A DNA stretch of 64,000 nt from Carettochelys insculpta (taxonomy: Eukaryota > Chordata > Testudines > Carettochelyidae), in the NCBI RefSeq assembly GCF_033958435.1, contig NC_134138.1, positions 192,173,298 through 192,237,297 of the forward strand, read 5' to 3'. A program made the translations under genes and the position numbers. The notes beneath the pieces were generated by a model that searched no databases, was not told the origin of the DNA, and worked only from the letters and a program-made list of their open reading frames with translations. Below are positions 11,800 through 22,052 of the stretch, piece by piece; the first letter of the stretch is position 1; the number at the start of each line of letters is the position of its first letter.

Positions 11800-13530
11800 G
11801 TGCCAAGGCCACTGATGGCAGGAGCAAAGGGAGCAATTCACGCCCCCCGACCCCCAACTGGCCTTTCAAAGGGACCTGGAACTTTGTCCGCCACCAGTGC
11901 TACTTTGGCTTCTTTGAAACACCGCAGCAGCGCCGCTCCAGTAGCCCACAGCTGTACGAGCTGGGGGCAGAGCAGCAGTCCAGGCAGCCCAGAGGGACGA
12001 CTGCCCTCAATCATGCCCATTCCAGGGCACAGTGCTGGGCCCCACTCCCATCTTGCCAAGATCATACCTTTATGCACATGACAAAATGTATTCTGCCCAT
12101 GGATGGAAAGGGCTAGAGGGAAACCTGCCCGAGTTCTACCCAGTCCCTTCCCCGAGGCTTCACCCCTTCCCTGAAACCCAGTCCTGCTAAATCCATAGCT
12201 CACTCTTCCTTAGCCTCATTCTCTTTTACCGGGCTGGGGCAGGAGGAGGGGGTCTGGGCTGGGACTCAGGGTGCAAGAGGGGGTATGGATGCTGGCTCTG
12301 GGAAGGGGTCAGGGCTGGGATGGGGTTTGAGGTGCAGGAGAGTTATGGGATGTTGGCTCAGAGGGAGGCCAGGCTGGGGCAGGTGCTTGGGCTGCAAGAG
12401 GGGACTCGGTCCAGGAACAGGCATGGGGCGGTGGCTCTTGAAGGACGTTAGGGCTGGGGCACAAGGGGGTTTGGGGTGTTGGCGTTGGGCGGGGTAGGAG
12501 TGAGGCGAGGGGTTGAGGTACAGGAGGGAGGATGGGGAGCTGGCTCTGGGGGTGGGTCAGAGGGCTCTGGCTATGGGAGGCAGTTGGGAGTGACATGCAC
12601 CCTTTTGACATGTGCCACTTACTGCTACCGGCTCCTGCTCAGCAACACAATGAGGCCTTTCTTGGCCCCACACCACTCCCAGACAGAGCCAACACACCCC
12701 TGTGGCCTGAGGGGGGAGGGGAAGAGAGGAAGCCATCACTGGGAGGTGGGCTGTTGAGGGGTAGCCCCATGCCCCATGCTCCACCCCCACTCCACCCTGC
12801 CTTACCGCTTCCCCCAGACTCCTCCCAGCTCCCCACCTGCCATTGCCACACCCCCTTGCCAAAGCCCCTGCCCCAGGCAACGCAAATCAGGGGATTACAT
12901 GGCGGAGGGGCCTAGTGCAGAGTGGCAGCAGGGGTTGGCCCCTCTCCCGCAGTCACTGCGGCAGTGGGAGCCAGAGCACAGAGCTGCCTGCTCCACGCCA
13001 CCCCACCACCCTCTCCCAGTTGGCTGTGCTCCCCTTTTCCAGGGGGCTCAGGGGGCATCTGCTTCCCACTGCCCCAGTGAAGCAGAGCACAGAGGGCAGA
13101 GAGAGGGCAGTGGGGTGGGATGGGCCAGACTGCTGCGCGCTCCAGCTCCTGCGACCATGGTGAAAGTAGGAGGGGAGGCAATCCCTGCTGCCTTCCCACA
13201 CCAGGACCCTCCCCCAGGTAAACCCCTGAGCTGCTCTGGGATGCATCTATGGATGGTTTTGGGCAGCCACCCCTGGGCCCCCAGTGCACGGGGCCAGGGG
13301 ACGCCTCCTCAAACTGTCCTATGCATGAAACAGCTCTGGCCAGGGGACATGTGGTTCTGTGCACTACCCCTCTGTCACAGCACTGCCCTCCTCAGCTCCC
13401 ATTGGTCACAGTCCCTGTTCCTGGCCAATGGGAGTTGGCGGGGGGGCAGTGCTTGCAGGCAGCAGTGTGCCGAGACTCCCGCCCCTTCTGCCCCCAGTCC
13501 GCCACCCAGGAGGCTGTGGAGACACATTAG
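11800..13530. repeat. GC-rich repeat block with degenerate minisatellite
   Basis: About 12230-12600 is a degenerate tandem array with a period of roughly 60-75 bp, built on units like GGCTCTGGGAGGG...GGGCTGGGGCAGG. The rest is GC-rich, with CCAATGGGAG-type segments, and matches a repeat style abundant in turtles. The long open frames here (up to 256 codons) exist on both strands because the DNA is poor in A and T. They are not genes. Confidence 0.6.
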
Positions 13531-13539
13531 CTTTATACG

Positions 13540-15720
13540 CTGCTGAGCAGACCAAAATGTGGTATGTCAACACTATGCATTCCAGCTCAGGGACTTTAAA
13601 AGACAACTAGCAACATTTCATGGAAACTGCCCAAGTAGACTTTGTATAATTGTTAAATGCAATAAGGTTGCTAACAATAGTTATTTCAAATATATCCAGG
13701 CCAGCATATTGAGACATCACGTATTTTTTGTCGCCCATATGGACATACCCAAACAAATCTTTCCACATACGTAAGCTACAATTACTTATATTTCCAGAGT
13801 CATTAGAGGGGATCACAGAACTGCAGAGCAGCCAAATGGCCCTGGTTCTGAGGCCTTTGTTCATGCAAGTAATCCCCTTTACATCAATGAGATTATTCAC
13901 TTGTATAAAGTTTGCTGGTTCAATTTCCCTAGATTTTGCTTGGTCGTTTTCTTCTAAATCTTTGCCTCTGAATAAAATTAAGTCTGTCAAAAGCTGGAAT
14001 TAAAACTGAGATGATGAAACCAAAAATATATGTAAAAAAAATTGTTTCTTCTGCCTGTCTCCCCTCCTCCCAACATGATGGCAAATTAAAGTCTCACTCC
14101 CTGCTCTCCTAGAAATCAGTCACAAAGCTCCAATTGTTGTGAGGAGTACAGGATCAGAACTCAGAAGAGGTGTACCAAGGTGAACTACTACATCTAGAGT
14201 TTGGAGGACAGGATGGTGGGGAAAATATACCTCGAAAACCTCAAATTTAAAGAGACTATCATGACAGATGCAATGATCCTTAATAATGGCCCAGTCTGAT
14301 TATTGTTCTGCTACCAGTTTGGAGGGACAGAAGAAGGTTAAAAAATGTCTCAAGTGACCATAGTATCTTCTGATTTAACCTACAGTTAACTCTTGCAGGA
14401 TTGCAAATACAGAACAATGTTTACTCAAGAGTGCTATTAGCCATAGGGTCTCTCAGCACCAATTGTTAAAGAACATTCATTACCAGAATCTCATACAAAA
14501 ATCGCGAGAAGGAAGCAGCTATGATGAGACAACGTTCTTAGTGTTTCTTATGTAACTGCCTCCCGGGGCTAATTAGAGCTGCTTTTGTAATTCACAAGCT
14601 ATAAATTCTTTCAGATGTTTTCCGAAACAGTGTGATCTCCTTGGTGAGATTCTGGTTTGTGCTGACACTGCAAGTCAGCTAAACATCCCAAAGCATGGAA
14701 GAATCCCTCTGATTAATAGTGGAAAGCTAAGCATAGAAACTGAATAATAGCCACTGGTTTGTTAATTTCCTATTTCTCTTCTTCACTCATTTAAGGTTAA
14801 TTATACATCCTGCACAAGGCTGGAGTCTATTCTTTTGCTAGACTTTTTAATTAGTTTGATAACGCTCTCTTCTTTAATGACTGATCATACATAAAAATGT
14901 GACTAACTCTTCCTGTACCACACAAAGAGCAGTTTGGTTTCTTCCTTCTTTGGGAGACACAAGGGAGGAATTACCTTTTTTTTTTTTTTTTAAACTGGTG
15001 GGAAAACAATGAACATCAGTTGTTTTAAGTAATATTCTAGTCTGATAAGTCTATAGATTCTCAGATGTATTCTGCGACTACAATGAAGGTACCGGTATAA
15101 AAGCCTGGCTACACAGCTAGGGTTTTTTCCCCTCTTTAAATACATTTAGTTCTACTGAATCATTTGGGGTCTAGCCATGCTGAATACAGCCTAAGCAGTA
15201 AAGCACCCTCAATTCTTGTGAATTGTAGAAGAGGGAAGAAATACGTGGCACTAAGTAAAGCTGGTCAGAAACTTTTTGTCAAATCAGGTTTTATTGGTGG
15301 AGGAGAGAGCTTGCTGTTTGGTTTGTTCTTTAAATGCTATTTTTGACAAAAAAGAAATATTTCAAAAAAACAGAATGACGAAGTTTCATTTATAAAAGTC
15401 AATACTGAGATTGACCAGGAATTTTTTCTGAATAGCATTTCAAAGAATTTTCATTTTTGTCCCATTTCAGAATGAAAAAAAAAATCACATTGCAGAATTT
15501 CCCATAAATGAGAATATCTGGTTCCACACCAGCTCAAGTTTTGAGACACTTTTCTACCACCCTGGGCCAGCTTTGGGCTAAAACAACTGCTGATGTAATT
15601 TAGAGCAAATCAAAATGCACTCCACCCCATTCTGGCACACTCCATAGATAAGAAATGGATCTTAAAGGGTGTAAATGAGGACTGAGTAATGACTTTGCAG
15701 GTCAGCTCAAGGAAGTTGTC
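13540..15720. other. No recognisable gene; AT-rich unique DNA
   Basis: There are no splice-bounded open frames or repeats that I can name, apart from a poly-T run near 14972-14990. The low-GC stretch at 14280-14880 could hold conserved non-coding DNA, but that cannot be judged without an alignment. Confidence 0.4.
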
Positions 15721-15723
15721 CCC

Positions 15724-15862
15724 AACATACAAGTCTGCATGGGAGAAAGCAGAAAACATAGTTGTGGGAGAGGTGATGAAGCTTCCACAATGGCAGAGCA
15801 CAGGTGACACATTAGCAATGGGATTAGGTACAGTAACGCAGGTGTGAGCTAACTTTCTGTGT
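15724..15862. repeat. Left arm of a 140-bp inverted repeat
   Basis: About 139 bp that recur in inverted orientation at 16561-16697 with roughly 90% identity by eye. On the minus strand both arms can be read in one frame without stops, for example SPTTMFSAFSHADLYVG. I do not recognise the product. The 700 bp between the arms are unique. Confidence 0.8.
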
Positions 15863-16560
15863 TGGGCCCCTCAACAGGAGATGATGAGGATGACAGGAGA
15901 GTTTTAGCTGTATGGCCAGAAGAAAAGGTCAGATCTTAAAGCCTTTAGAGTGTTTAGCCATTGGGCTAATAATACACAAAATTAAAGACTAGAAGGATAT
16001 TGAACTTCTGCTTCTGTGCTAGTTCCTGGTTCCAAAAACTACCTATGGTGTGACATCATTGGAAGAGTAACTAACAATATTTTTTCTATGCATCTGATCT
16101 AAGTCTGGAAGAAAAAAATAACATATTTTTAAAAAAAAAAGAAAGAAAATGTTTGGAAGGGAGAATTATATTCACTAAACAAAAGCTAAGGAAAGCAAAT
16201 TAATACCAGGACATCTCCCTCTGCGAAGCTACAATACAAACAAATTGTATTATGCTGACAAAGCCAAACTCCCAAATATAGAACTACAGGCTGGCTTAAT
16301 ATACCATTCCACCATGTATACTAAAAGTATTCCATCTCATTACAAATGTTGATATCGGTTACTGTTTTTATGCATGTGTAGTCACCTTTATATGCCGATT
16401 AAAAAAGTTTTTACATTCTACGGACTTATTTTCTTACATACGCCAAAAGGTGGGTTTATTTCATAGGAACATAACTGAAATTTCCATTGGTTTGGACTAC
16501 ATTAGACAGGTTGGCAGGGGGGAGACCCTGCTAATTGCAGAGACAAAAAGTGGGGCCTGA

Positions 16561-16697
16561 CATAGAAAGTTAGCTCACCCCTGCATTACTGCACCTAATC
16601 CCATTGCTAATGTGTCACCTCTGTTCTGCCATTGTGGCAGCTTCATTACCTCTCCTACAACTACGTTCTCTGCTTTCTCCCATGCAGACTTGTATGT
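16561..16697. repeat. Right arm of a 140-bp inverted repeat
   Basis: Reverse-complement partner of 15724-15862. The arm ends a few bases before the target site of the PLE at 16713. The plus-strand frame gives SPTTTFSAFSHADLYV, and about half of the differences between the arms are synonymous in that frame. Confidence 0.8.
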
Positions 16698-17014
16698 AAT
16701 CTCATGTCATGTATCAGAGAGGTAGCCGTGTTAGTCTGTAGCTTTGAGAACAAGAAGTCTTGTGGCACCTTATAGACTAACAGATATTTTGAAGCATGAG
16801 CTTTTGTGGGCAAAGACCCGCTTCATCAGATGCATGAGTTGGGGGGGTGGTTTCAGAGGAGTATTTAAGGAGTGGGATCCCAGTAAGAGGGAGGGCCAGA
16901 GCTGACAAGGTCTATTTAGCAAGGTGGAAATGGCCCAATATCAATAATACTTATCAAAAGAGGAAAAAACAAGTTAGATCAGACAGGGAGATGTGAGCCT
17001 TTGTCAGAGTCTAA

Positions 17015-17436
17015 TCAGGAGCTATTAATACCCAGGGCAGAGAAGCTGTTTTTGTAAGCTGAGAGCCACTCCCAGTCTCTGTTTAATCCTTGGTTAATGG
17101 AGTCAAATTTGCAAATAAATTGCAGCTCAGAGATTTCTCTCTCCACTTGATTTTTGAAATTTCTTTGTTTCAGGACTGCCACCCTTGAATCTGCCACTGA
17201 GTATCCAGGGAGATTGAAGTGCTCACCCACAGGCTTCTGTACATTACTGTTCCTGATGTCTAATTTATGTCCATTTATTCTTTTACGGAGAGACTGTCCA
17301 GTTTGGCCAATGTAAATTGCAGTGGGGCATTGCCGGCACATGATGGCATATATTATATTGGTAGATATGCAGGTAAAGGAGCCCCTGATGGTATGGTTGA
17401 TGTTAGGTCCTGTGATGATGTCACTGGTGTAGATAT
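17015..17436 (-). pseudogene. PLE GIY-YIG endonuclease, lineage 1, C-terminal part
   Basis: The minus-strand frame shows NINHTIRGSFTC, MCRQCPTAIYIGQTGQSL, LRKRINGHKLDIR and GEHFNLPGYS, ending SALGINSS. This is the complete C-terminal GIY-YIG endonuclease domain of a Penelope-like element with its natural stop. Upstream codons are interrupted at 17437 by the nested PLE and resume at 18391 (the TYTSDIITGPN region spans the break). The first codons of the open frame (MTVFCFD) come from the nested element, not from this protein. It differs from the 5680-6045 and 33.6-kb copies at many positions, for example GQSLRKRI against SNSLRQRV, so it is a separate lineage. Confidence 0.85.
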
Positions 17437-17488
17437 CAAAACAAAAAACAGTCAAGTAGCACTTTAAAGACTAGCAAAATGGTTTATT

Positions 17489-17527
17489 AGGTGAGCTTTC
17501 GTGGGACAGACCCACTTCTTCAGACCA
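17489..17527 (-). ncRNA. Hammerhead-like ribozyme core (nested PLE, left arm)
   Basis: The minus strand reads CTGAAGA, hairpin GTGGG-TCTGT-CCCAC, GAAAG, CTCAC, CTA. All conserved core positions are intact. Confidence 0.6.
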
Positions 17528-17651
17528 TAGCCAGACCAGAACAGACTCAATATTTAAGGCACAGAGAACCAAAAACAGTAAGCAAGGAGGACAAATCAGA
17601 AAAAGATAATCAAGGTGAGCAAATCAGAGAGTGGAGGGGTGGGGGGGAAGG

Positions 17652-18033
17652 TCAAGAATTAGATTGAGCCAAGTACGCAGACAAGCCTCTATAATGACTC
17701 AGAAAGTTCCCATCATGATTTAAACCATGTGTTAATGTGCCAAATTTGAATATAAAAGCCAGCTCGGCCGTTTCTCTTTCCAAAAAGGTGCAATAATTCC
17801 TTTTCAGTAACACACATACCTTTAGGTCATTGACAGAATGCCCCATTCCATTAAAATGTTGACTAACTGGTTTGTGGATCTGGAGTGTTTTGATGTCTGT
17901 TTTGTGCCCATTAACCCTTTGTCTAAGGGAGTTAGAAGTCTGTCCAATATACAAAGCATCTGGGCATTGTTGGCACATGATGGCATATATAATGTTAGTA
18001 GAGGAGCATGAGAAAGTGCTCGTGATTCTGTGA
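17652..18033 (-). pseudogene. PLE GIY-YIG endonuclease, lineage 2, in the nested copy
   Basis: The minus-strand frame contains MCQQCPDALYIGQTSNSL, LRQRVNGHKTDIK, KPVSQHFNGMGHS and the natural C-terminus ending LSAYLAQSNS. It is the closest relative of the 5680-6045 fragment and shows the C-terminal 30 residues missing there. It is 5'-truncated at the inversion junction near 18035, so neither the reverse transcriptase nor the upstream linker is present. Within the fragment the frame is open, suggesting a fairly young insertion. It is younger than the lineage 1 PLE that it interrupts. Confidence 0.85.
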
Positions 18034-18258
18034 GTAACCTCGGCACATTAACACATGGTTTAAATCGTAATGGGAACTTTCTGAGTCATTATAGGGGCTT
18101 GTCTGCATACTTGGCTCAATCTAATTCTTGACCTTCCCCCCCATCCCTCCACTCTCTGATTTGCTCACCTTGATTATCTTTTTCTGATTTGTCCTCCTTG
18201 CTTGCTGTTTTTGGTTCTCTATGCCTATTAAATATTGAGTCTGTTCTGGGCTGGCTAT

Positions 18259-18300
18259 GGTCTGAAGAAGTGGGTCTGTCCCACGAAAGCTCACCTAATA
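18259..18300 (+). ncRNA. Hammerhead-like ribozyme core (nested PLE, right arm)
   Basis: The plus strand reads CTGAAGA, GTGGG-TCTGT-CCCAC, GAAAG, CTCAC, CTA, identical in its core to the left arm. The flanking TATGGT and ATAAAC do not form a strong stem I. Confidence 0.6.
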
Positions 18301-18390
18301 AACTATTTTGCTAGTCTTTAAAGTGCTACTTGACTGTTTTTTGTTTTGATAGTGTATAGACTAGCACGTCTTCCTCTTTGGTGTAGATAT

Positions 18391-18995
18391 GTGAGCAGAG
18401 TTGGCACCGAGGACTGTTACGGGGCTGGTTCCAGGCCTAGAGTCACTGTTTTGTGATTTGTAGTGGCCGGTGAGGATTTGTTTAAGGTTGGCAGGCTGCC
18501 TGTAGGCGAGGACAGGCCTGCCTCCCAAGGTCTGCGAGAGTGAAAGATTGTTGTTCAGGATGGGTTGCAGATCACTGATGATGCGCTGGAGAGGCCTTAG
18601 GTGGGGGCTGTATGTGATGGTCAGTGGTGTTCTCTTGTTTTCTTTGTGAGGCCTGTCTTGTAGCAGGTGGCTTCTGGGTACCCGTCTGGCTCTATCAATC
18701 TGTTTCCTCACTTCCTTAGGTGGGTATTGTAGTTTGAGGAAATCTTAGTAAAGGTCTTGTAGATGTTTGTCTGATGGATCAGAGCAAATGCGGTTGTACT
18801 TTAGTGCCTGGCTGTAAACAATGGATTGTGTAGTATGCCCTGGATGGAAGCTGGAGGCATGCAGATAAGCATAGCAGTCTGTGGGTTTTCGGTATAGGGA
18901 GGTATTTATGTGACCATCGCTTATCTGCACAGTAGTGTCCAGGAAGTGAATTTCTTGTGTGGACTGGTCCAGTATAAGGTGATGGTGGTGAAAGT
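18391..18995 (-). pseudogene. PLE reverse transcriptase C-terminal part and linker, lineage 1
   Basis: Minus-strand sequence with IHFLDTTVQISDGHINTSLY, RKPTDCYAYLHASSFHPGHT and YSQALKYNRICSDPSD, the late palm and thumb region of the Penelope-type reverse transcriptase. It continues into the linker before the endonuclease (RKQIDRARRVPRSHLLQDRP). An in-frame stop follows QDLY and a further indel near 18400-18430 shifts the frame before the CQLC zinc ligands. The YIDD motif lies upstream in the protein and is absent from this strand, because the inversion junction at about 19000 removes it. It appears instead on the plus-strand half. Confidence 0.8.
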
Positions 18996-19002
18996 GTTGG
19001 CA

Positions 19003-19165
19003 GTGGCACTGCTATGGGCACCCACATGGCCCCACAGTATGCCAACATTTTTATGGCTGACCTGGAACAACGCTTTCTCAGTTGTCGTCCCCTAGCACCC
19101 CTCCTCTACCTGAGCTACATTGATGACATCATCATCTGGACCCATGGGAAGGAGGCTCTTTAAGA
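19003..19165 (+). pseudogene. PLE reverse transcriptase fragment with YIDD motif
   Basis: The plus-strand frame reads GTAMGTHMAPQYANIFMADL, then LLYLSYIDDIIIWTHGKEAL and a stop. The pair of aspartates in YIDD is the metal-binding centre of reverse transcriptase, and the neighbouring GTAMGT and PQYANIF motifs are typical of the Penelope type. It belongs to the plus-strand half of the 16713-19632 insertion. A deletion and several stops separate it from the 3' end at 19.5 kb. Confidence 0.8.
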
Positions 19166-19545
19166 GTTCCACCGTAATTTCAACAGTTCCCACCCCACCG
19201 AAAACCCATGGACCACTGTCCTTATCTACATGCCTCCAGCTTCCATCTAGGGCATACTACATGATCTATTGTTTACAGCCAAGCACTAAGGTACAACTGT
19301 ATTTGCTCTGATCCATCAGACAAATACAGCTTCTCTGCCCTGGGTTTTAATAACTCCCCATTAGACTCTGACAAAGGCTCACATCCCCGTCTGATCTAAC
19401 TTGCTTTTTCCGCTTTCAATAAGTACTATTGATACTGGGCCATTTCCACCTTGCTGAACAGACCTTTTCAGCTCTGGCCCTCCCTGTTACTGGGACCCCA
19501 CTCTTTAAATACTCCTCTGAAACCACCCCCCCCACTCATTCATCT

Positions 19546-19632
19546 GATGAAGTGGGTCTTTGCCCACAAAAGTTTATGCTCCAAAATATTTGTTAGTCTA
19601 CAAGGTGCCACAAGATGCCGTGTTGTTCTCTT
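19546..19632 (+). ncRNA. Decayed hammerhead-like core and PLE 3' end
   Basis: The plus strand reads CTGATGA, GTGGG-TCTTTG-CCCAC, but AAAA where GAAA is expected, then GTTTATGCTC. The core guanine is lost, so cleavage is unlikely. The sequence goes on to GTTAGTCTACAAGGTGCC and ends at the target-site duplication. Confidence 0.5.
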
Positions 19633-19789
19633 ATGTCATGTGTTTGTTTTTCCTAACAACTAAACTGTAAATGGAATCTTTATCTGTCTAATGCACTTAT
19701 CCAAGTAATATATTCTTTTCTTTTTTTTTTACTGCCTCCCAAAAGAGCAGACTGGGCCAAAATTCTGCGTTCTTTCCAAACTTTGGCTT

Positions 19790-20065
19790 AGTCCTTGCTC
19801 TCAGGACCAGTCCACACTAGAAAATTAGGCCAACATAATTATATTGCTCTAGGGTATGAAAAATCCACATCTCTGCATGACACAGTTAAATAGACTCTTT
19901 TTGAATTCTCCCATTAACCTGGCTGCTATCTTTGGGAAAGTGGATTAATTCCACCAATGGGAGTACTCCTGGTGGCATAGGTGATATCTTCACTGAAGCA
20001 CCACAGCAGTGCAGCTCCCATGATGCAGCTGCACGGCTGTAGCATTGTAGTGTAGTGTAAGCCCT
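19790..20065. repeat. Degenerate MITE common in turtles
   Basis: Starts with CCAGTCCACACTAG and ends near TGTAGTGTAGTGTAAGCC. The interior has features I know from a widespread turtle MITE: CATAATTATATTGCTC, GTGGATTAATTCC and the GCAGTGCAGC/GCTGCACGGCTG segment. Non-coding and decayed. Confidence 0.6.
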
Positions 20066-20194
20066 GCAGTGAGTGGGAAAGTGGGGTACTGGGAGAAAAC
20101 GCAGGGAGGAGGTTGCAATTGGCAAGAGTCCTGATTCACACTGAGAAAGTAGAAACATTGGCTAGTTATTTTAGGTGCCTGTACATGAAGGCAA

Positions 20195-21290
20195 GAAGCT
20201 GACAAACAGGAAGAGTCCAAGAACTATGATGTGATTGGAATAACAGAGACTTGATGGGGTAATTCACATGACTGGAGCACTGTCATGGATGGGTACAAAC
20301 TAGTCAAGAAGGAAAGGCAGGGGAGAAAAGGTGGAGGAGTTGAACTGTATATAAAACAGAGCAGTATGATTGCTAAGAGCTCCAGTATGAAACTGGGAAA
20401 AATCCCCATTGTGTTAAGATCAGAGGCAAGAGCAACAAGAATGATGCCATGGTGGGCTTTCTGCTATAGATCAGAGTTTGTCAGCCAGAGGTATATGTAC
20501 CCTTGGGGGTACACAGAGGTTTTCCAGGGAGTACATCAACTCATCTAGATATTTGCCTAGTTTTACAACAGGCTACAAAAAACACACCAGTAAAGCCAGT
20601 ACAATCTAAAAGTTCATTCAGACAATGACTTGTTTCTACTGTGTTGTATGCCTTACACTGAAATGTAAATATTTCTATTCCAATTCATGTATTTGATAAT
20701 AAAATGACAGAAAGTCAGCTTGTTTTCAGGGGTAGGCTTCTGTGATATTTTTGCATGATTTTGTAAGTAAGTAGATTTTAAGTGACATGTAACTTGGTTG
20801 TTTGCAAAACAACTCTAACTTCCTGAAAAGGGTACAGTAATCCAGACAGGCTGAATGGCACTTGTTTGAAAACCTCAGATTACCTTAGGGCCATGTTCCT
20901 CAGCTGGTGGCACGTGTATCCTTCGGGGTATATGAAAGAAGTCTAGGGGTACTTATTTTTTTAAAAGGGGTAGTTAATAAAAAAAAGGGTGAGAAACACT
21001 GCTAAAGACCACCAGACCAGGAAGATGAGATAGATCAGGCTTCCTTCGGACAACTACCAGAGAAGTTTCCAGATGACAGGCCCTGATTCTGATGGGAGAC
21101 TTCAATCACCTGAATGTGTTGCCTAGGAGGGTGATGGAATCTTCATCCTTAGAGATGTTAAGGCCAGGCTTAACAAAGCCCTGGATGGAATAATTAGTTG
21201 GGGTTCATCCTATTCTGAGCAAGGGGGGTGGCAGATTAAGCGACCTCCTGAGGTCTTTCCTAACCCTAAAATCTCTAATCCCTTTCTCAC
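20195..21290 (+). mobile_element. CR1 LINE fragment, internally deleted and interrupted
   Basis: The first part (to 20463) encodes the start of the CR1 endonuclease: YDVIGITET, then DGYKLVKKERQGRKGGGVEL. After a hAT insertion (20472-21001), the sequence resumes with the motif LMGDFNHLN of the same endonuclease (about 21078-21115). It then jumps to the CR1 3' end, with AAGGCCAGGCTTAACAAAGC and GCGACCTCCTGAGGTC (to about 21290). The catalytic centre, the reverse transcriptase and most of ORF2 are deleted. A dead fragment. Confidence 0.85.
20472..21001. mobile_element. hAT-like element inserted in CR1
   Basis: Terminal inverted repeats CAGAGTTTGTCAGCC and (complement of the right end) CAGTGTTTCTCACCC. 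The flanking octamers CTATAGAT (20464-20471) and CTAAAGAC (21002-21009) match at 6 of 8 positions, as expected of an old 8-bp duplication. The interior repeats the GGGGTAC motif near both ends and has no transposase. Confidence 0.65.
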
Positions 21291-22052
21291 AATCTGTAAA
21301 ATGGAAATCAAAATCTCCGAGGCACAGGCTCTCAAAAAGTTTTCTGGCCCATCCAGCTTCTGTCTATGTTGGAAATACTTTGGTAACCACTCCCCTTGTG
21401 GAATCCTGGGATTTCTAATTTTGTTCCCACTGAGAACTAGGAAGCACAGGGGCCATCTGAAAATATCAAATAATGGTGAAAGTTAACAGCATTTTTTCCA
21501 CAGTCCCCCAAATGCTTTATTTGTTTGAAGTTTTAATCTGTTTTTATTTTATCCAAATCACATCCTGTCATTGCCAGGTACAGGAGATGTATTTAATATG
21601 CCTAGAACCAGAATGAATTTACCAGTTCTAGCAATGTTCCGTATTTTAAACACAGGAAACAACTCTGAGAACCTGCAGCCACCTATGTGTGGCTAACCGT
21701 GGCATGTAGTGGTAGCTGGACCACTTCCCAGAGAAAGAATGTGTCCTCTATGGCCTAGGCTGAGAGTCAGCTGACTTTGAACTCAAGCTATACAGACATC
21801 CACACTAAGCTCCACAGGTGCCAGGTTCAATACTGCCTATGAGCTATTGCAGAAGCACAGTTGTTTAGTTTGGAGGTGCAGCCTTAGAATTCACAAGGTT
21901 ACAATAATCACCCTCACTCTAGAATCAAAATCAAGGGCCTAACCCTATGAGGTGTAGAGTTCCCTCAATTCCATTACTTCAATGGGATCTAAGGCCTCCT
22001 GACACTTTGCAGAATTAGGCCATCATAGCCTAATCCAGCAGACTAATCTGTA

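Larger units (their letters stand above)
17437..18378. mobile_element. Nested PLE (lineage 2) inside the PLE at 16713-19632
   Basis: A 942-bp insertion with a 12-bp duplication, TGGTGTAGATAT, at 17425-17436 and 18379-18390. It interrupts the endonuclease coding region of the host PLE. The left part (to about 18035) is minus strand, with a ribozyme core at about 17489-17527 and the endonuclease domain. The right part is plus strand, with a ribozyme core at about 18259-18300 and the full tail (GTGTATAGACTAGCACG). The left end stops at CAAAAC, that is, the shorter arm. The structure matches 5529-6346 with the long and short arms swapped. Confidence 0.9.
16713..19632. mobile_element. Long PLE insertion with inverted halves, split by a nested PLE
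   Basis: Flanked by ATGTCATGT at 16704-16712 and 19633-19641. The minus-strand part (16713 to about 19000, minus the nested element) contains the tail, a mutated ribozyme core, the GIY-YIG region and the end of the reverse transcriptase. The plus-strand part (about 19003-19632) starts inside the reverse transcriptase and ends with a second 3' end at 19546-19632. The left outer end has the full tail (GTATCAGAGAGGTAGCC), while the right stops at TTGTTCTC. The element is riddled with stops and frameshifts and is dead. Confidence 0.85.

Noticed and set aside
12532..13546. Long open frames up to 256 codons on both strands
   Set aside because: They lie in GC-rich repeat DNA where stops are rare, overlap on both strands, and show no domain, splice context or codon pattern.
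19003..19165. YIDD motif as evidence of an endogenous retrovirus
   Set aside because: Neighbouring motifs and the linked GIY-YIG endonuclease identify it as a Penelope-like element.
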